64,000 nucleotides of DNA from Granulosicoccus sp045106475 (lineage in GTDB: Bacteria > Pseudomonadota > Gammaproteobacteria > Granulosicoccales > Granulosicoccaceae). This document shows positions 36,078 to 44,210 of the stretch, one piece after another. How positions within the stretch are numbered: position 1 is the first letter of the stretch; the number at the start of each line of letters is the position of its first letter. Made by a program: the position numbers and the translations under genes. Location of the stretch: assembly GCA_045106475.1 (NCBI GenBank), contig JBGCEO010000069.1:19821-83820 (forward strand), in the 5' to 3' direction. The notes under the pieces are model-generated. The model was not told the DNA's origin. It made no database searches and saw nothing but the letters and a program-made list of their open reading frames with translations.

Positions 36078-37490
36078 CTACCTGGCACCCTTGCCAAAGA
36101 GCACAACTTCAGCTGTCTGACAAAGAATCAGCATATCCAGAAAAATTGTGTGGTTCTTGATGTAATACAGATCAAATTCATGTTTCTGATTAGAATCACG
36201 TAACGATGCTCCGTAGGGATAGCAGACTTGTGCCCAACCCGTTATGCCGGGTTTTACTGCATGCCGTTCAGGGTAATAAGGTATGGCTTCACTCAACTGC
36301 TCGACAAAATGTGGTCGCTCCGGGCGCGGACCGACAAAACTCATATCTCCTCTCAACACATTGAGAATTTGCGGCAGTTCGTCAATTCGGGTTTTCCTGA
36401 TAAATTGCCCTACCAGTGTGACCCTTGAATCGTTGGCTGTCGCCCACTGCGCACCGCCATCCTTCTCAGCATCGATTGTCATGCTTCTGAATTTAAGCAC
36501 TTCGAAGTTCTTGCCTAGATACCCCACTCTAACCTGTCGATAAAAGACCGGAGCAGCCAAGCCCTCTTCTATTTTGATTGCCAGAACACCGAGCAACATG
36601 AATGGCCAGGTGATCGCAAGAATGAGCAGGCTGGCAAAAATGTCAAACAAACGCTTCGTGACATCACGAAAAGCGCCTCGTTCAAATCCATCTGAATAGA
36701 TCAACCAATCCGGGCGCAAGATATCCAATGGCAGCTTGCCCTGCTCGCGTTCGAAAAAGCTGAGCAGATCAATTACGTCCAGACCGTGCAGCTTACATTC
36801 AAGCAACTGCTCCAATGGCAGACCAGAACGCCTCTCATCAGCTGCAACAACGATTTCATCAATGTTGTGAGCAATTGCATAATTCAGCAAAGTGCCTCCA
36901 TTGAGCTCAGCTACATTGCTCGGATCCAGCTCCACACTGAAGTCAGTTGGCAGAGGAATGTAAGCAACAACCCTGAAGCCACGACGATCAACTTTACGAC
37001 GGAGTCGTCGAGTAATGGATGCAGCCTTGTTACCTGCCCCCAGTACCAACACCCGAATCTTTAAAATGTCCCGGTCAACGTAATAGAAGAAAATAGGACG
37101 TATTGTGCCGACCATGAAAAAAGCGATAACTAGCGCAAGCGCAAACACACCGCGGCCAAGGTACAAGGCTGGAATCAAGTAATAAAACAAAGCCAGGATC
37201 GCGGCACCACAGAAAAAACCGATGATGGATCTCAGGAACACACCCAGTATTCCGCCTCGAAAGCGACTTTGATACAGCCCCATCGCCATCATAGTGATAG
37301 GCATCACCAGACCAAACAACACCGAGGTTGCGAACGGAGAGTTAATGCTGTCGATTTCTGTGATCTGCGACCCATCGAATCGCACATACACAGCCACAAA
37401 TACGGCAACCACACAAATGCCGAACTCGAGCAGTGCGAGTAGCAGAAACGGCACCCGCAAGTGCATTTTAAAAAATTTTAGCGTTCCCAA
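36078..37490 (-). CDS. Polyprenyl-phosphate sugar phosphotransferase (EPS priming enzyme)
   Basis: 470 residues: four to five N-terminal membrane helices, a soluble nucleotide-binding-like domain (about 155-250), another helix, and the catalytic Bac_transf domain with FRSMTIDAEKDGGAQWA and the late VGPRPERP-type motif followed by KPGITGWAQV. It moves a sugar phosphate from a nucleotide sugar to undecaprenyl phosphate, starting the repeat unit. It resembles the sugar transferase of exosortase-associated EPS loci. It is on the same strand as the EPS operon but separated from it by the J-domain gene. Confidence 0.92.
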   Translation of the reverse strand: MGTLKFFKMHLRVPFLLLALLEFGICVVAVFVAVYVRFDGSQITEIDSINSPFATSVLFGLVMPITMMAMGLYQSRFRGGILGVFLRSIIGFFCGAAILALFYYLIPALYLGRGVFALALVIAFFMVGTIRPIFFYYVDRDILKIRVLVLGAGNKAASITRRLRRKVDRRGFRVVAYIPLPTDFSVELDPSNVAELNGGTLLNYAIAHNIDEIVVAADERRSGLPLEQLLECKLHGLDVIDLLSFFEREQGKLPLDILRPDWLIYSDGFERGAFRDVTKRLFDIFASLLILAITWPFMLLGVLAIKIEEGLAAPVFYRQVRVGYLGKNFEVLKFRSMTIDAEKDGGAQWATANDSRVTLVGQFIRKTRIDELPQILNVLRGDMSFVGPRPERPHFVEQLSEAIPYYPERHAVKPGITGWAQVCYPYGASLRDSNQKHEFDLYYIKNHTIFLDMLILCQTAEVVLFGKGAR

Positions 37491-37934
37491 TGTCGCAGAT
37501 TCAAGCTAGTTTTTATGAGACAAGTAAAGCTCTGAATGGCATCAAACAGAACATAATCTTATGAAACAAATGTCGCTAATGCTGACATTTGCAACGCCGG
37601 TCTGGAACAGTCTACGTCAAAGACACTCAATACCCATTGTAAAACAAAGATAAATGGTCAAATGGGACACCGCCATCATATTGTGGATTGCCATAACTTC
37701 GAATCACTCCAGTCCTTGGTTTAGACCGTCGGCAGTACAAACACACCGCAACAGATGCCAGGCTATGTTCATTAAAGGATGCAGCTACAAGCAAAGGTAT
37801 TAAAAGAGAGTTTTATGCGCCAAATCACAACGGCACCAACGATCTAGCGGAAAATGCCAGTATAATTCATGGCGCACTATCCAGGTCAGACGACTGATAC
37901 TTGGACATATTCATAAAGGGACTCCATCAAACAG
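37491..37934. other. Divergent intergenic region: sugar transferase and nucleotide-sugar dehydrogenase
   Basis: 444 bases without a convincing reading frame. It must carry promoters for the priming transferase (minus) and the dehydrogenase (plus). A TATAAT at 37861-37866 is a candidate -10 element for the plus direction, though I see no good -35 match at the right distance. No JUMPstart/ops element was found. Confidence 0.4.
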
Positions 37935-39215
37935 ATGTTTCAATTAGGTGACGCCGATAAACTGGCGGTTATTGGACTTGGCTACGTTGGGCTGCCCTTG
38001 GCTGTGGAATTCGGCAAAGCCAGTCCTACCTTAGGCTTCGATATTCATCAAAAACGCATCGATGATTTGCGTAATGGCCAAGACAGGACGCTTGAAGTCT
38101 CCGAAGAAGAGCTTAAAGAGGCGAATCATCTTAGCTTCACCTCAGACATCAACCAGCTTTCAGACTGCAAAGTGTTTATTGTCACGGTTCCCACCCCCAT
38201 CAATAAACATAAACAACCCGATCTGACGCCACTGATCAAAGCCAGTGAATCCATTGGCAAGATTATGCAGCCCGGATCACTTGTGATCTATGAATCCACT
38301 GTGTACCCCGGCGCTACTGAAGAAGTATGCGTTCCGATACTTGAAAGGGAGTCAGGCCTTACGTTCAATACTGACTTTTTCGCAGGTTATAGCCCGGAAA
38401 GAATCAATCCAGGCGATAAGGAACATCGAGTCACCACCATCATGAAGGTCACATCCGGATCAACACCTGATGTAGCGAAAGCTGTGGATGCACTCTACCG
38501 CCGAATTGTCACTGCGGGTACGCATATGGCTAGTTCAATCAAAGTTGCAGAGGCTGCCAAGGTTATCGAAAACACACAGCGAGATCTGAACATAGCGTTG
38601 ATCAACGAACTTGCGTTGATTTTCGACAAACTGGATATCGACACGCTGGAAGTATTAGAAGCCGCGGGTACTAAATGGAACTTTCTAAATTTCAGACCAG
38701 GTCTGGTTGGAGGACATTGCATTAGTGTTGACCCCTACTATTTGACGCATAAGGCACAGGAGATTGGCTATTACCCCCAGGTCATTCTATCGGGCAGACA
38801 AATCAACGATGGCATGGGTGCTTTTGTGGCGGAGCGAGTCGTTAAAATGCTCACGCGCCGACGGATTCACGTGGTAGGTGCGAACATTCTGGTTCTCGGC
38901 CTTGCATTCAAGGAAGATTGCCCGGATCTACGCAACACTCGCGTGGTCGATATTATCGGTGAGCTTACGCACTACCATGCTAACGTTGATGTATATGACC
39001 CCTGGGTGGATAACGATGAAGCACAACAGGAGTACGGCATCACGCCGATAGATTCACTTGTCAATCAGCAGTATGATGCAATCATTCTTGCGGTTGCCCA
39101 CACGCAGTTTATAGAAATGGGAAGTGAAGCCATTCGCAAGTTAGGTAAAAAAGATCATGTTCTTTACGACATTAAAAGCATTCTTGCAAAAGACTCAGTC
39201 GATGCCCGTTTGTAG
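37935..39215 (+). CDS. UDP-N-acetylhexosamine 6-dehydrogenase (TviB/WbpO type)
   Basis: 426 residues. Rossmann start VIGLGYVGLPLAVEFGK, central domain, and the catalytic Cys in GGHCISVDPYYLTHKA, then the C-terminal UDP-binding domain with LGLAFKEDCPDLRNT. This is the VipA/TviB/WbpO branch, which oxidises UDP-GlcNAc or UDP-GalNAc to the uronic acid with two NAD+. It supplies an acidic sugar for the nearby polysaccharide. Which epimer it uses is not readable. Confidence 0.9.
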   Translation: MFQLGDADKLAVIGLGYVGLPLAVEFGKASPTLGFDIHQKRIDDLRNGQDRTLEVSEEELKEANHLSFTSDINQLSDCKVFIVTVPTPINKHKQPDLTPLIKASESIGKIMQPGSLVIYESTVYPGATEEVCVPILERESGLTFNTDFFAGYSPERINPGDKEHRVTTIMKVTSGSTPDVAKAVDALYRRIVTAGTHMASSIKVAEAAKVIENTQRDLNIALINELALIFDKLDIDTLEVLEAAGTKWNFLNFRPGLVGGHCISVDPYYLTHKAQEIGYYPQVILSGRQINDGMGAFVAERVVKMLTRRRIHVVGANILVLGLAFKEDCPDLRNTRVVDIIGELTHYHANVDVYDPWVDNDEAQQEYGITPIDSLVNQQYDAIILAVAHTQFIEMGSEAIRKLGKKDHVLYDIKSILAKDSVDARL

Positions 39216-39244
39216 GCTTTTGAGTAGCTTCAACTAATCTAATC

Positions 39245-40252
39245 ATGAAAATTCTTATTACAGGTACGGCTGGGTTCATTGGATCGACGCTTGCGCTTAA
39301 ACTATTGGAGCGCGGAGATGAAGTCATAGGCATCGATAATGTCAACGATTACTATGACATCAATCTGAAACTTGCGCGACTGGAACGGGTTAAAGCTTAC
39401 GATGGCTTTACCGAGATACGCGGCAATCTCGAGGACAAGCAGTTGATGGATGCGGCGTTCAAGACGCATCAACCGCAGCGTGTTGTGAACCTCGCAGCGC
39501 AAGCGGGTGTCCGCTATTCTCTGGAAAATCCACAAGCTTACATTGATGCCAATGTAATCGGTTTCACCAATGTTCTTGAGAATTGCCGACACAATAGCGT
39601 GGAACACCTTGTATATGCATCAACTAGTTCAGTCTATGGCAATCATACAAATATGCCATTCTCGGTGCATGAATCAGTTGATCACCCTGTCAGTTTGTAT
39701 GCCGCCACAAAAAAAGCCAATGAATTGATGGCACACACCTACAGCCATCTGTTTCAGTTGCCCACTACAGGATTACGTTTTTTCACGGTCTACGGACCTT
39801 GGGGCAGACCGGATATGGCTCTGTTTCTCTTTACCAAGAATATACTGGCAGGCAAACCAATTGATGTATTCAACTATGGCAAGCACAAGCGGGATTTCAC
39901 TTATGTAGACGACATCGTCGAAGGTGTAGTGCGAACCCTAGATAATATCGCGCAGCCCAACGCCGAATGGAATAGCGACGCACCGGATCCGGCCACCAGC
40001 TCTGCGCCTTACAGAATCTATAATATCGGCAACAACCAACCGATTGACCTTGAGCATTACATCAGTACATTGGAAGGCTGCTTAAATCGAACAGCACAAA
40101 AAAATCTACTGCCTCTACAGGCAGGCGATGTGCCTGACACTTACGCAGATGTCAGCGATTTAATGCGTGACGTAAATTACAAGCCCGACACCAGTGTCGA
40201 GGAAGGTATCAATAACTTCGTTCAGTGGTATCTGGAATACTATAAAGTCTGA
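39245..40252 (+). CDS. NAD-dependent nucleotide-sugar epimerase (UDP-glucuronate 4-epimerase type)
   Basis: 335 residues, extended short-chain dehydrogenase: GTAGFIGSTLALKLLERGD for NAD, DNVNDYYDINLK typical of UDP-glucuronate 4-epimerases, SSSVYGN, and catalytic YAATKK. It should interconvert UDP-hexuronic acids at C4. It begins 29 bases after the dehydrogenase and probably uses that enzyme's product, giving a UDP-N-acetylgalactosaminuronic or galacturonic type donor. The pairing is inferred from adjacency. Confidence 0.9.
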   Translation: MKILITGTAGFIGSTLALKLLERGDEVIGIDNVNDYYDINLKLARLERVKAYDGFTEIRGNLEDKQLMDAAFKTHQPQRVVNLAAQAGVRYSLENPQAYIDANVIGFTNVLENCRHNSVEHLVYASTSSVYGNHTNMPFSVHESVDHPVSLYAATKKANELMAHTYSHLFQLPTTGLRFFTVYGPWGRPDMALFLFTKNILAGKPIDVFNYGKHKRDFTYVDDIVEGVVRTLDNIAQPNAEWNSDAPDPATSSAPYRIYNIGNNQPIDLEHYISTLEGCLNRTAQKNLLPLQAGDVPDTYADVSDLMRDVNYKPDTSVEEGINNFVQWYLEYYKV

Positions 40253-40315
40253 GCGACATTATTGACGTCAAGCTACAAAATGCTGGATTGTGGTGGCAAG
40301 TGTTAGCCGGGCCTA

Positions 40316-41131
40316 CTAAATCCACCCTTTGTGCCGGTACCAAGACAGAGCTATGACCTCATGGAGCCACTTGTCAAACCTGACTATAGTGGTGGTTTGT
40401 GGCATCCAGGACCAGGCTGGCAGATTTTTTAAAGCCTGAAAATCTACTGCAACAGGACATACCTCAACCCCCTGCTCGTTCAATACCCGCCTGAAGGATT
40501 GTAACGCCCTTGGCATATGCAAGGCAGACGTGACAAGCCTCAATTGACCACGCAACTGCTCACCTTCAAGCAACTTAGCCACGTTCACGGCATTTTCTCT
40601 GGTATTAGCAGAGCGCCCTTCTTGGATAATACGTGCTGGTTCAACCCCCATCGCTTCGAGATAGGCAGCTATCACAGAAGCCTCGGAAATCTCTCGTAAA
40701 GCCCCTCCTGCCACGATAACGGTGGTTTCAGGCTCGGACTTTAGTAAACGGGATCCCGCCCCAGCGCGAGCCAGGGTTGAGCTACTCATGAATTCGAACT
40801 GCGTTGGCTCATTGAGTCGAGAATCAACGCCGCCTCCCAGTAAAACCACATGGCTACCCGTCGCACACGCAGCAGTGTCAGAATACTGATCCTCTAGTTG
40901 AGCTAATAGAGGGTTGACGACAAAAGGCGCTGAAAACAGCAAATAAACCACTATCCACACACTCATGCCTATGAGCCAGGCAACCCTGTTTTTCCTGAGT
41001 CTAGAAGAAGATGCAGATCTCGATTTAGAACGTCGAGTGGACCGCTTGAATAGAGCAAACCCAAGTAGCAGAGATAATAGAAACAAAACTGCGACAGGAT
41101 CAAACAGCCAGTCACGAAGCAAACTCAACAT
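40316..41131 (-). CDS. YdcF/ElyC-like DUF218 membrane protein
   Basis: 271 residues: two N-terminal membrane helices (about 12-28 and 48-68) separated by a basic cytoplasmic loop, then a DUF218 domain with VVLLGGGVDSR, TTVIVAGGAL, EGRSANTRENA and LVTSALHMPRAL. ElyC of E. coli, of the same family, affects peptidoglycan precursor lipid carrier metabolism. A role in undecaprenyl-linked glycan supply next to an EPS locus would fit, but is not proven. Confidence 0.85.
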   Translation of the reverse strand: MLSLLRDWLFDPVAVLFLLSLLLGFALFKRSTRRSKSRSASSSRLRKNRVAWLIGMSVWIVVYLLFSAPFVVNPLLAQLEDQYSDTAACATGSHVVLLGGGVDSRLNEPTQFEFMSSSTLARAGAGSRLLKSEPETTVIVAGGALREISEASVIAAYLEAMGVEPARIIQEGRSANTRENAVNVAKLLEGEQLRGQLRLVTSALHMPRALQSFRRVLNEQGVEVCPVAVDFQALKNLPAWSWMPQTTTIVRFDKWLHEVIALSWYRHKGWI

Positions 41132-41244
41132 TAAAACAGGGTATCAGTGGCAAAAACATGCACATCCTACCTTTTACACAGGCTTCGGCAAATGAAATTG
41201 GCTCTTTTTTGCAGGCCTGTCGTTACCCACAAATTTACAATATA

Positions 41245-41261
41245 ATAATCAGAAGAATTAT
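41245..41261. promoter_or_regulatory. Inverted repeat, candidate LysR operator
   Basis: ATAAT and ATTAT separated by seven bases form a 17-bp interrupted palindrome in the AT-rich region 28 bases before the LysR gene start. LysR regulators bind such dyads (T-N11-A type) and often repress their own gene. The assignment is inference from position and symmetry. Confidence 0.4.
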
Positions 41262-41288
41262 CATTGTAATCGTAAATAATCATTAACC

Positions 41289-42266
41289 ATGGCCAGCCTC
41301 GATACGCCGAACCTGAATCAGCATCGTCAGCTGCGTGCGTTTTGCTACGCAGCACAGACAGGCAGCATTTCAAAGGCAGCAGCGAAGCTGAAGCTCAGCC
41401 AACCCTCCGTTTCTCTACAAATTCAAGCGCTGGAGAAGGATCTCGATACACTGCTTTTTGAGCGTTGCGGGCCGAAGATTCGATTAACGCCCGCAGGCGA
41501 ACTACTACTCGAAATGTCGAAGCCATTGGTTGATGGGTTCTCTCGCCTCGCAGACAGCTTTGCGGCACGGCTGGGAGAAGTCCATGCAGGGCCACTGGAT
41601 ATCGCCTCAGGGGAAGCAACGCTGCTGTATATCCTTCCCGAAATCATTAAATCTTTTTCGGATCAATTTCCGCAGATAGATGTACGACTGCACAATGTGA
41701 CCGGTCGAGACGGCATGACACTGCTTCGAGCCGATGAAGTCGATTTTGCGGTGGGCTCGATGATTGACGTACCTGACGACATGGTTTACCACCCAATCTA
41801 CGACTACAAACCGGCACTGATCATGTGCAAGGGCCACCCTTTGGAGAGTAAACAAGATATCACTCTTGAAGACATAAGCCCCTACGGTCTGATTCTTCCG
41901 CCAAAGCACCTCAGCACCTGGAGCGCCGTAGATCTGGTGTTTCAACAACACGGCGTTCCTTACAATGTTGTGTTGGAAGCCGGTGGTTGGGAAGTCATCA
42001 AACGCTATGTAGAGATTGGCACTGGTATCAGCATCGTGACAAGCATTTGCCTACGTGGCTTTGAAAGCCTCTGCGTAAAGCCAATGGATGCATATTTTCC
42101 AAATAGAAGCTATGGCGTTGTAGTTCGTCGAGGTAAGTTTCTTTCGCCACAAGCGAAACAGTTTCTAGAGATGATGGATGGCGAGTTCTTCGCCAGACAA
42201 ACGAAACCACCACCTAAAAAACGAAAAAACAATCATCGCAGCGAATCACTGATAACGAATTTGTAG
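41289..42266 (+). CDS. LysR-family transcriptional regulator (CysB-like effector domain)
   Basis: 325 residues. The N-terminal winged helix (about 12-75) contains SISKAAAKLKLSQPSVSLQI. The effector domain (95-300) has the Cbl/CysB-like ending GWEVIKRYVEIGTGISIV, where effector-pocket residues lie. The C-terminus is basic (KPPPKKRKNNHRS). It is divergent from the YdcF-like gene and its stop abuts the mnmA ATG, so the two may be co-transcribed. Effector and targets are unknown. Confidence 0.88.
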   Translation: MASLDTPNLNQHRQLRAFCYAAQTGSISKAAAKLKLSQPSVSLQIQALEKDLDTLLFERCGPKIRLTPAGELLLEMSKPLVDGFSRLADSFAARLGEVHAGPLDIASGEATLLYILPEIIKSFSDQFPQIDVRLHNVTGRDGMTLLRADEVDFAVGSMIDVPDDMVYHPIYDYKPALIMCKGHPLESKQDITLEDISPYGLILPPKHLSTWSAVDLVFQQHGVPYNVVLEAGGWEVIKRYVEIGTGISIVTSICLRGFESLCVKPMDAYFPNRSYGVVVRRGKFLSPQAKQFLEMMDGEFFARQTKPPPKKRKNNHRSESLITNL

Positions 42267-43415
42267 ATGAACTCAGGCGAACAGTTAGCAGAGTCGGTAG
42301 CGTCAGAGCGTTCAGACAAACACAACATGCATGTCATTGTGGGCATGTCGGGAGGTGTTGATTCTTCTGTCGCTGCCCTGTTGCTGCAACAACAGGGCTA
42401 TCATGTTTCTGGCATATTCATGCAGAATTGGGAAGACGACGACGAGCATTGCACAGCTCGGCAAGACTACCGCGATGCTGCGTCAGTGGCTTCTCAGCTG
42501 AAAATAGAGCTGACAACAGTTAATTTTGCTGAGGAATACTGGGAGCGTGTTTTTGCGCATTTTCTACACGAATACAGTGCAGGCAGAACCCCCAACCCCG
42601 ATATTTTGTGCAACAAGGAAATTAAGTTCAAAGCTTTTCTGGATCATGCCCGAGAGCAAGGAGCCGACGCCATCGCAACTGGCCACTACGTCAGAACCGG
42701 CTTAAATCAGAGCCATTGTGTTGAATTACTCAGAGGTCTGGATAACAATAAAGACCAGAGTTACTTTCTATATACACTCAATCAGAAGCAACTCAAACCC
42801 AGCCTGTTCCCGGTAGGTGAACTGGCAAAACCCGATGTGCGCAAGCTAGCGCAACAAGCAGGGTTTCATGTTCACAGCAAAAAAGACAGCACGGGAATCT
42901 GCTTTATCGGTGAACGTAAATTCAGTCAATTCCTGGCAGAATATCTCCCGGCACAGCCTGGGGAAATCATTACAGAAACTGATGACATAATCGGGCGACA
43001 TAATGGCTTAATGTTCTACACCCTTGGGCAGCGTCAGGGGCTCGGTATTGGTGGAAGCAGCACCTCAACAGACGAACCCTGGTATGTACTGGCAAAAGAT
43101 CTCGATTCGAACCAACTAATAGTTGGTCAGGGACATGACCATCCCACACTATTTCGCAAGACCCTAAACGCTCATGACGTGCATTGGGTTGGTGAGGGAG
43201 CGCCGTCGAGGAGCTTTGTTTGTACCGCTAAAGTGAGGTATCGACAGCAGGACCAACGTGCAAAGGTTACGGTAAATCAAGACCAAACACTGAGCATTGA
43301 ATTTGATGAACCTGTTAGAGCAGCGACTCCCGGACAATCCTTGGTTCTTTATGACGGGGCAGCTTGCCTGGGTGGTGCTGTAATCAGTGACCTGATAGAA
43401 CCTGCCAACGTATAA
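42267..43415 (+). CDS. mnmA: tRNA-specific 2-thiouridylase MnmA
   Basis: 382 residues. The PP-loop GMSGGVDSS binds ATP, and the catalytic cysteines are in NPDILCNKEIKF and DSTGICFIGERKF. MnmA thiolates U34 of tRNA-Lys, Glu and Gln. The first ATG adds about 20 residues before the conserved HVIVGMSGG; ATG 42327 is an alternative. It is followed eight bases later by hflD, as in E. coli. Confidence 0.95.
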   Translation: MNSGEQLAESVASERSDKHNMHVIVGMSGGVDSSVAALLLQQQGYHVSGIFMQNWEDDDEHCTARQDYRDAASVASQLKIELTTVNFAEEYWERVFAHFLHEYSAGRTPNPDILCNKEIKFKAFLDHAREQGADAIATGHYVRTGLNQSHCVELLRGLDNNKDQSYFLYTLNQKQLKPSLFPVGELAKPDVRKLAQQAGFHVHSKKDSTGICFIGERKFSQFLAEYLPAQPGEIITETDDIIGRHNGLMFYTLGQRQGLGIGGSSTSTDEPWYVLAKDLDSNQLIVGQGHDHPTLFRKTLNAHDVHWVGEGAPSRSFVCTAKVRYRQQDQRAKVTVNQDQTLSIEFDEPVRAATPGQSLVLYDGAACLGGAVISDLIEPANV

Positions 43416-43422
43416 TGAAACA

Positions 43423-44046
43423 ATGACAACATTATCTACAGTTCAAAACCAAACGCTAGCGCTAGGTGGGATCTTCCAGTCTGTGCACCTATGCAAAGCG
43501 CTAGCAACCACCGGCACTTGCGAACAGGATGAACTGGAAGGCACCCTTCGCTCCATCATGACGCTCAGTACTGAAAGAGTCATTGATGCCTATGGAGGCA
43601 CGTCAATCAGTATCGGTCGCGGTCTGCGAATCTTAAAGAGTCAGCTTGGGGGCAATGCAGAATCTCGAGATCTTGATATCGCACGCTATGCCTTAGCATT
43701 GATACAACTGGGCACCAATATAATGAAAGACGATAGTACCGTTGAAAGTCTGAGGATTGGTATCAGTCGAGCTCAATCAATGGAGATGGCTATTGATGAC
43801 CCTACTATGATTGGCAACCTTGCCAATCTCTATAGAAGCAGCATCAGCCATTTGAGCCCCAGAATAATGGTTAGCGGCGATCCTGATTATCTAAATGACA
43901 ATGAAATCGCATCAACTATCAGGGCGGCGTTGTTGGGTGGGATACGTTCCGTTGTACTCTGGAGGCAATGTGGAGGAACACGACCCAAGTTGCTTCTAAG
44001 TCGTAGCCAATACATCAAGCACGCTGATCAATTAATGCAAGGATAA
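43423..44046 (+). CDS. hflD: High-frequency lysogenization protein homologue HflD
   Basis: 207 residues, all alpha, matching the HflD family: QTLALGGIFQSVHLCKALA at the start, then LGTNIMKD and IRAALLGGIRSVVLWRQCGG. E. coli HflD is membrane-associated and binds lambda CII; the housekeeping role is unclear. The mnmA-hflD pair is conserved, but in E. coli purB follows, whereas here purB is some 15 kb away. Confidence 0.9.
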   Translation: MTTLSTVQNQTLALGGIFQSVHLCKALATTGTCEQDELEGTLRSIMTLSTERVIDAYGGTSISIGRGLRILKSQLGGNAESRDLDIARYALALIQLGTNIMKDDSTVESLRIGISRAQSMEMAIDDPTMIGNLANLYRSSISHLSPRIMVSGDPDYLNDNEIASTIRAALLGGIRSVVLWRQCGGTRPKLLLSRSQYIKHADQLMQG

Positions 44047-44098
44047 TAGTTCGCCAACATCGAAGACTTGCAGGTTAGTGAGCAAGAACACACTAGCC

Positions 44099-44143
44099 AA
44101 CCAGGTATCACAACCAGGTAGCACAACTGAGCATCACAACCAG
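44099..44143. repeat. Degenerate 13-bp tandem repeats between hflD and acnB
   Basis: Three 13-bp units beginning aaccaggtatcac, aaccaggtagcac and aactgagcatcac, then a partial fourth (aaccag), lie in the convergent gap of hflD and acnB. No protein is encoded. They may be a relic of local slippage. Confidence 0.6.
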
Positions 44144-44146
44144 TTT

Positions 44147-44177
44147 GAAAGCAGCGACCCTATTGGTCGCCGCTTTC
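44147..44177. terminator. Hairpin, likely bidirectional terminator of hflD and acnB
   Basis: Arms GAAAGCAGCGACC and GGTCGCCGCTTTC pair over 13 positions with one mismatch around a 5-base loop, in the middle of the convergent gap. No long U-run follows on either strand, so efficiency is uncertain, but the symmetric position fits a shared terminator. Confidence 0.55.
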
Positions 44178-44210
44178 ATACAAAGCCATCAAACGGCTTG
44201 AATTGCTTGA

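Noticed and set aside
22957..41131. The EPS region as a recently acquired island
   Set aside because: No integrase, tRNA junction, insertion sequence or obvious shift in base use was seen at its borders.
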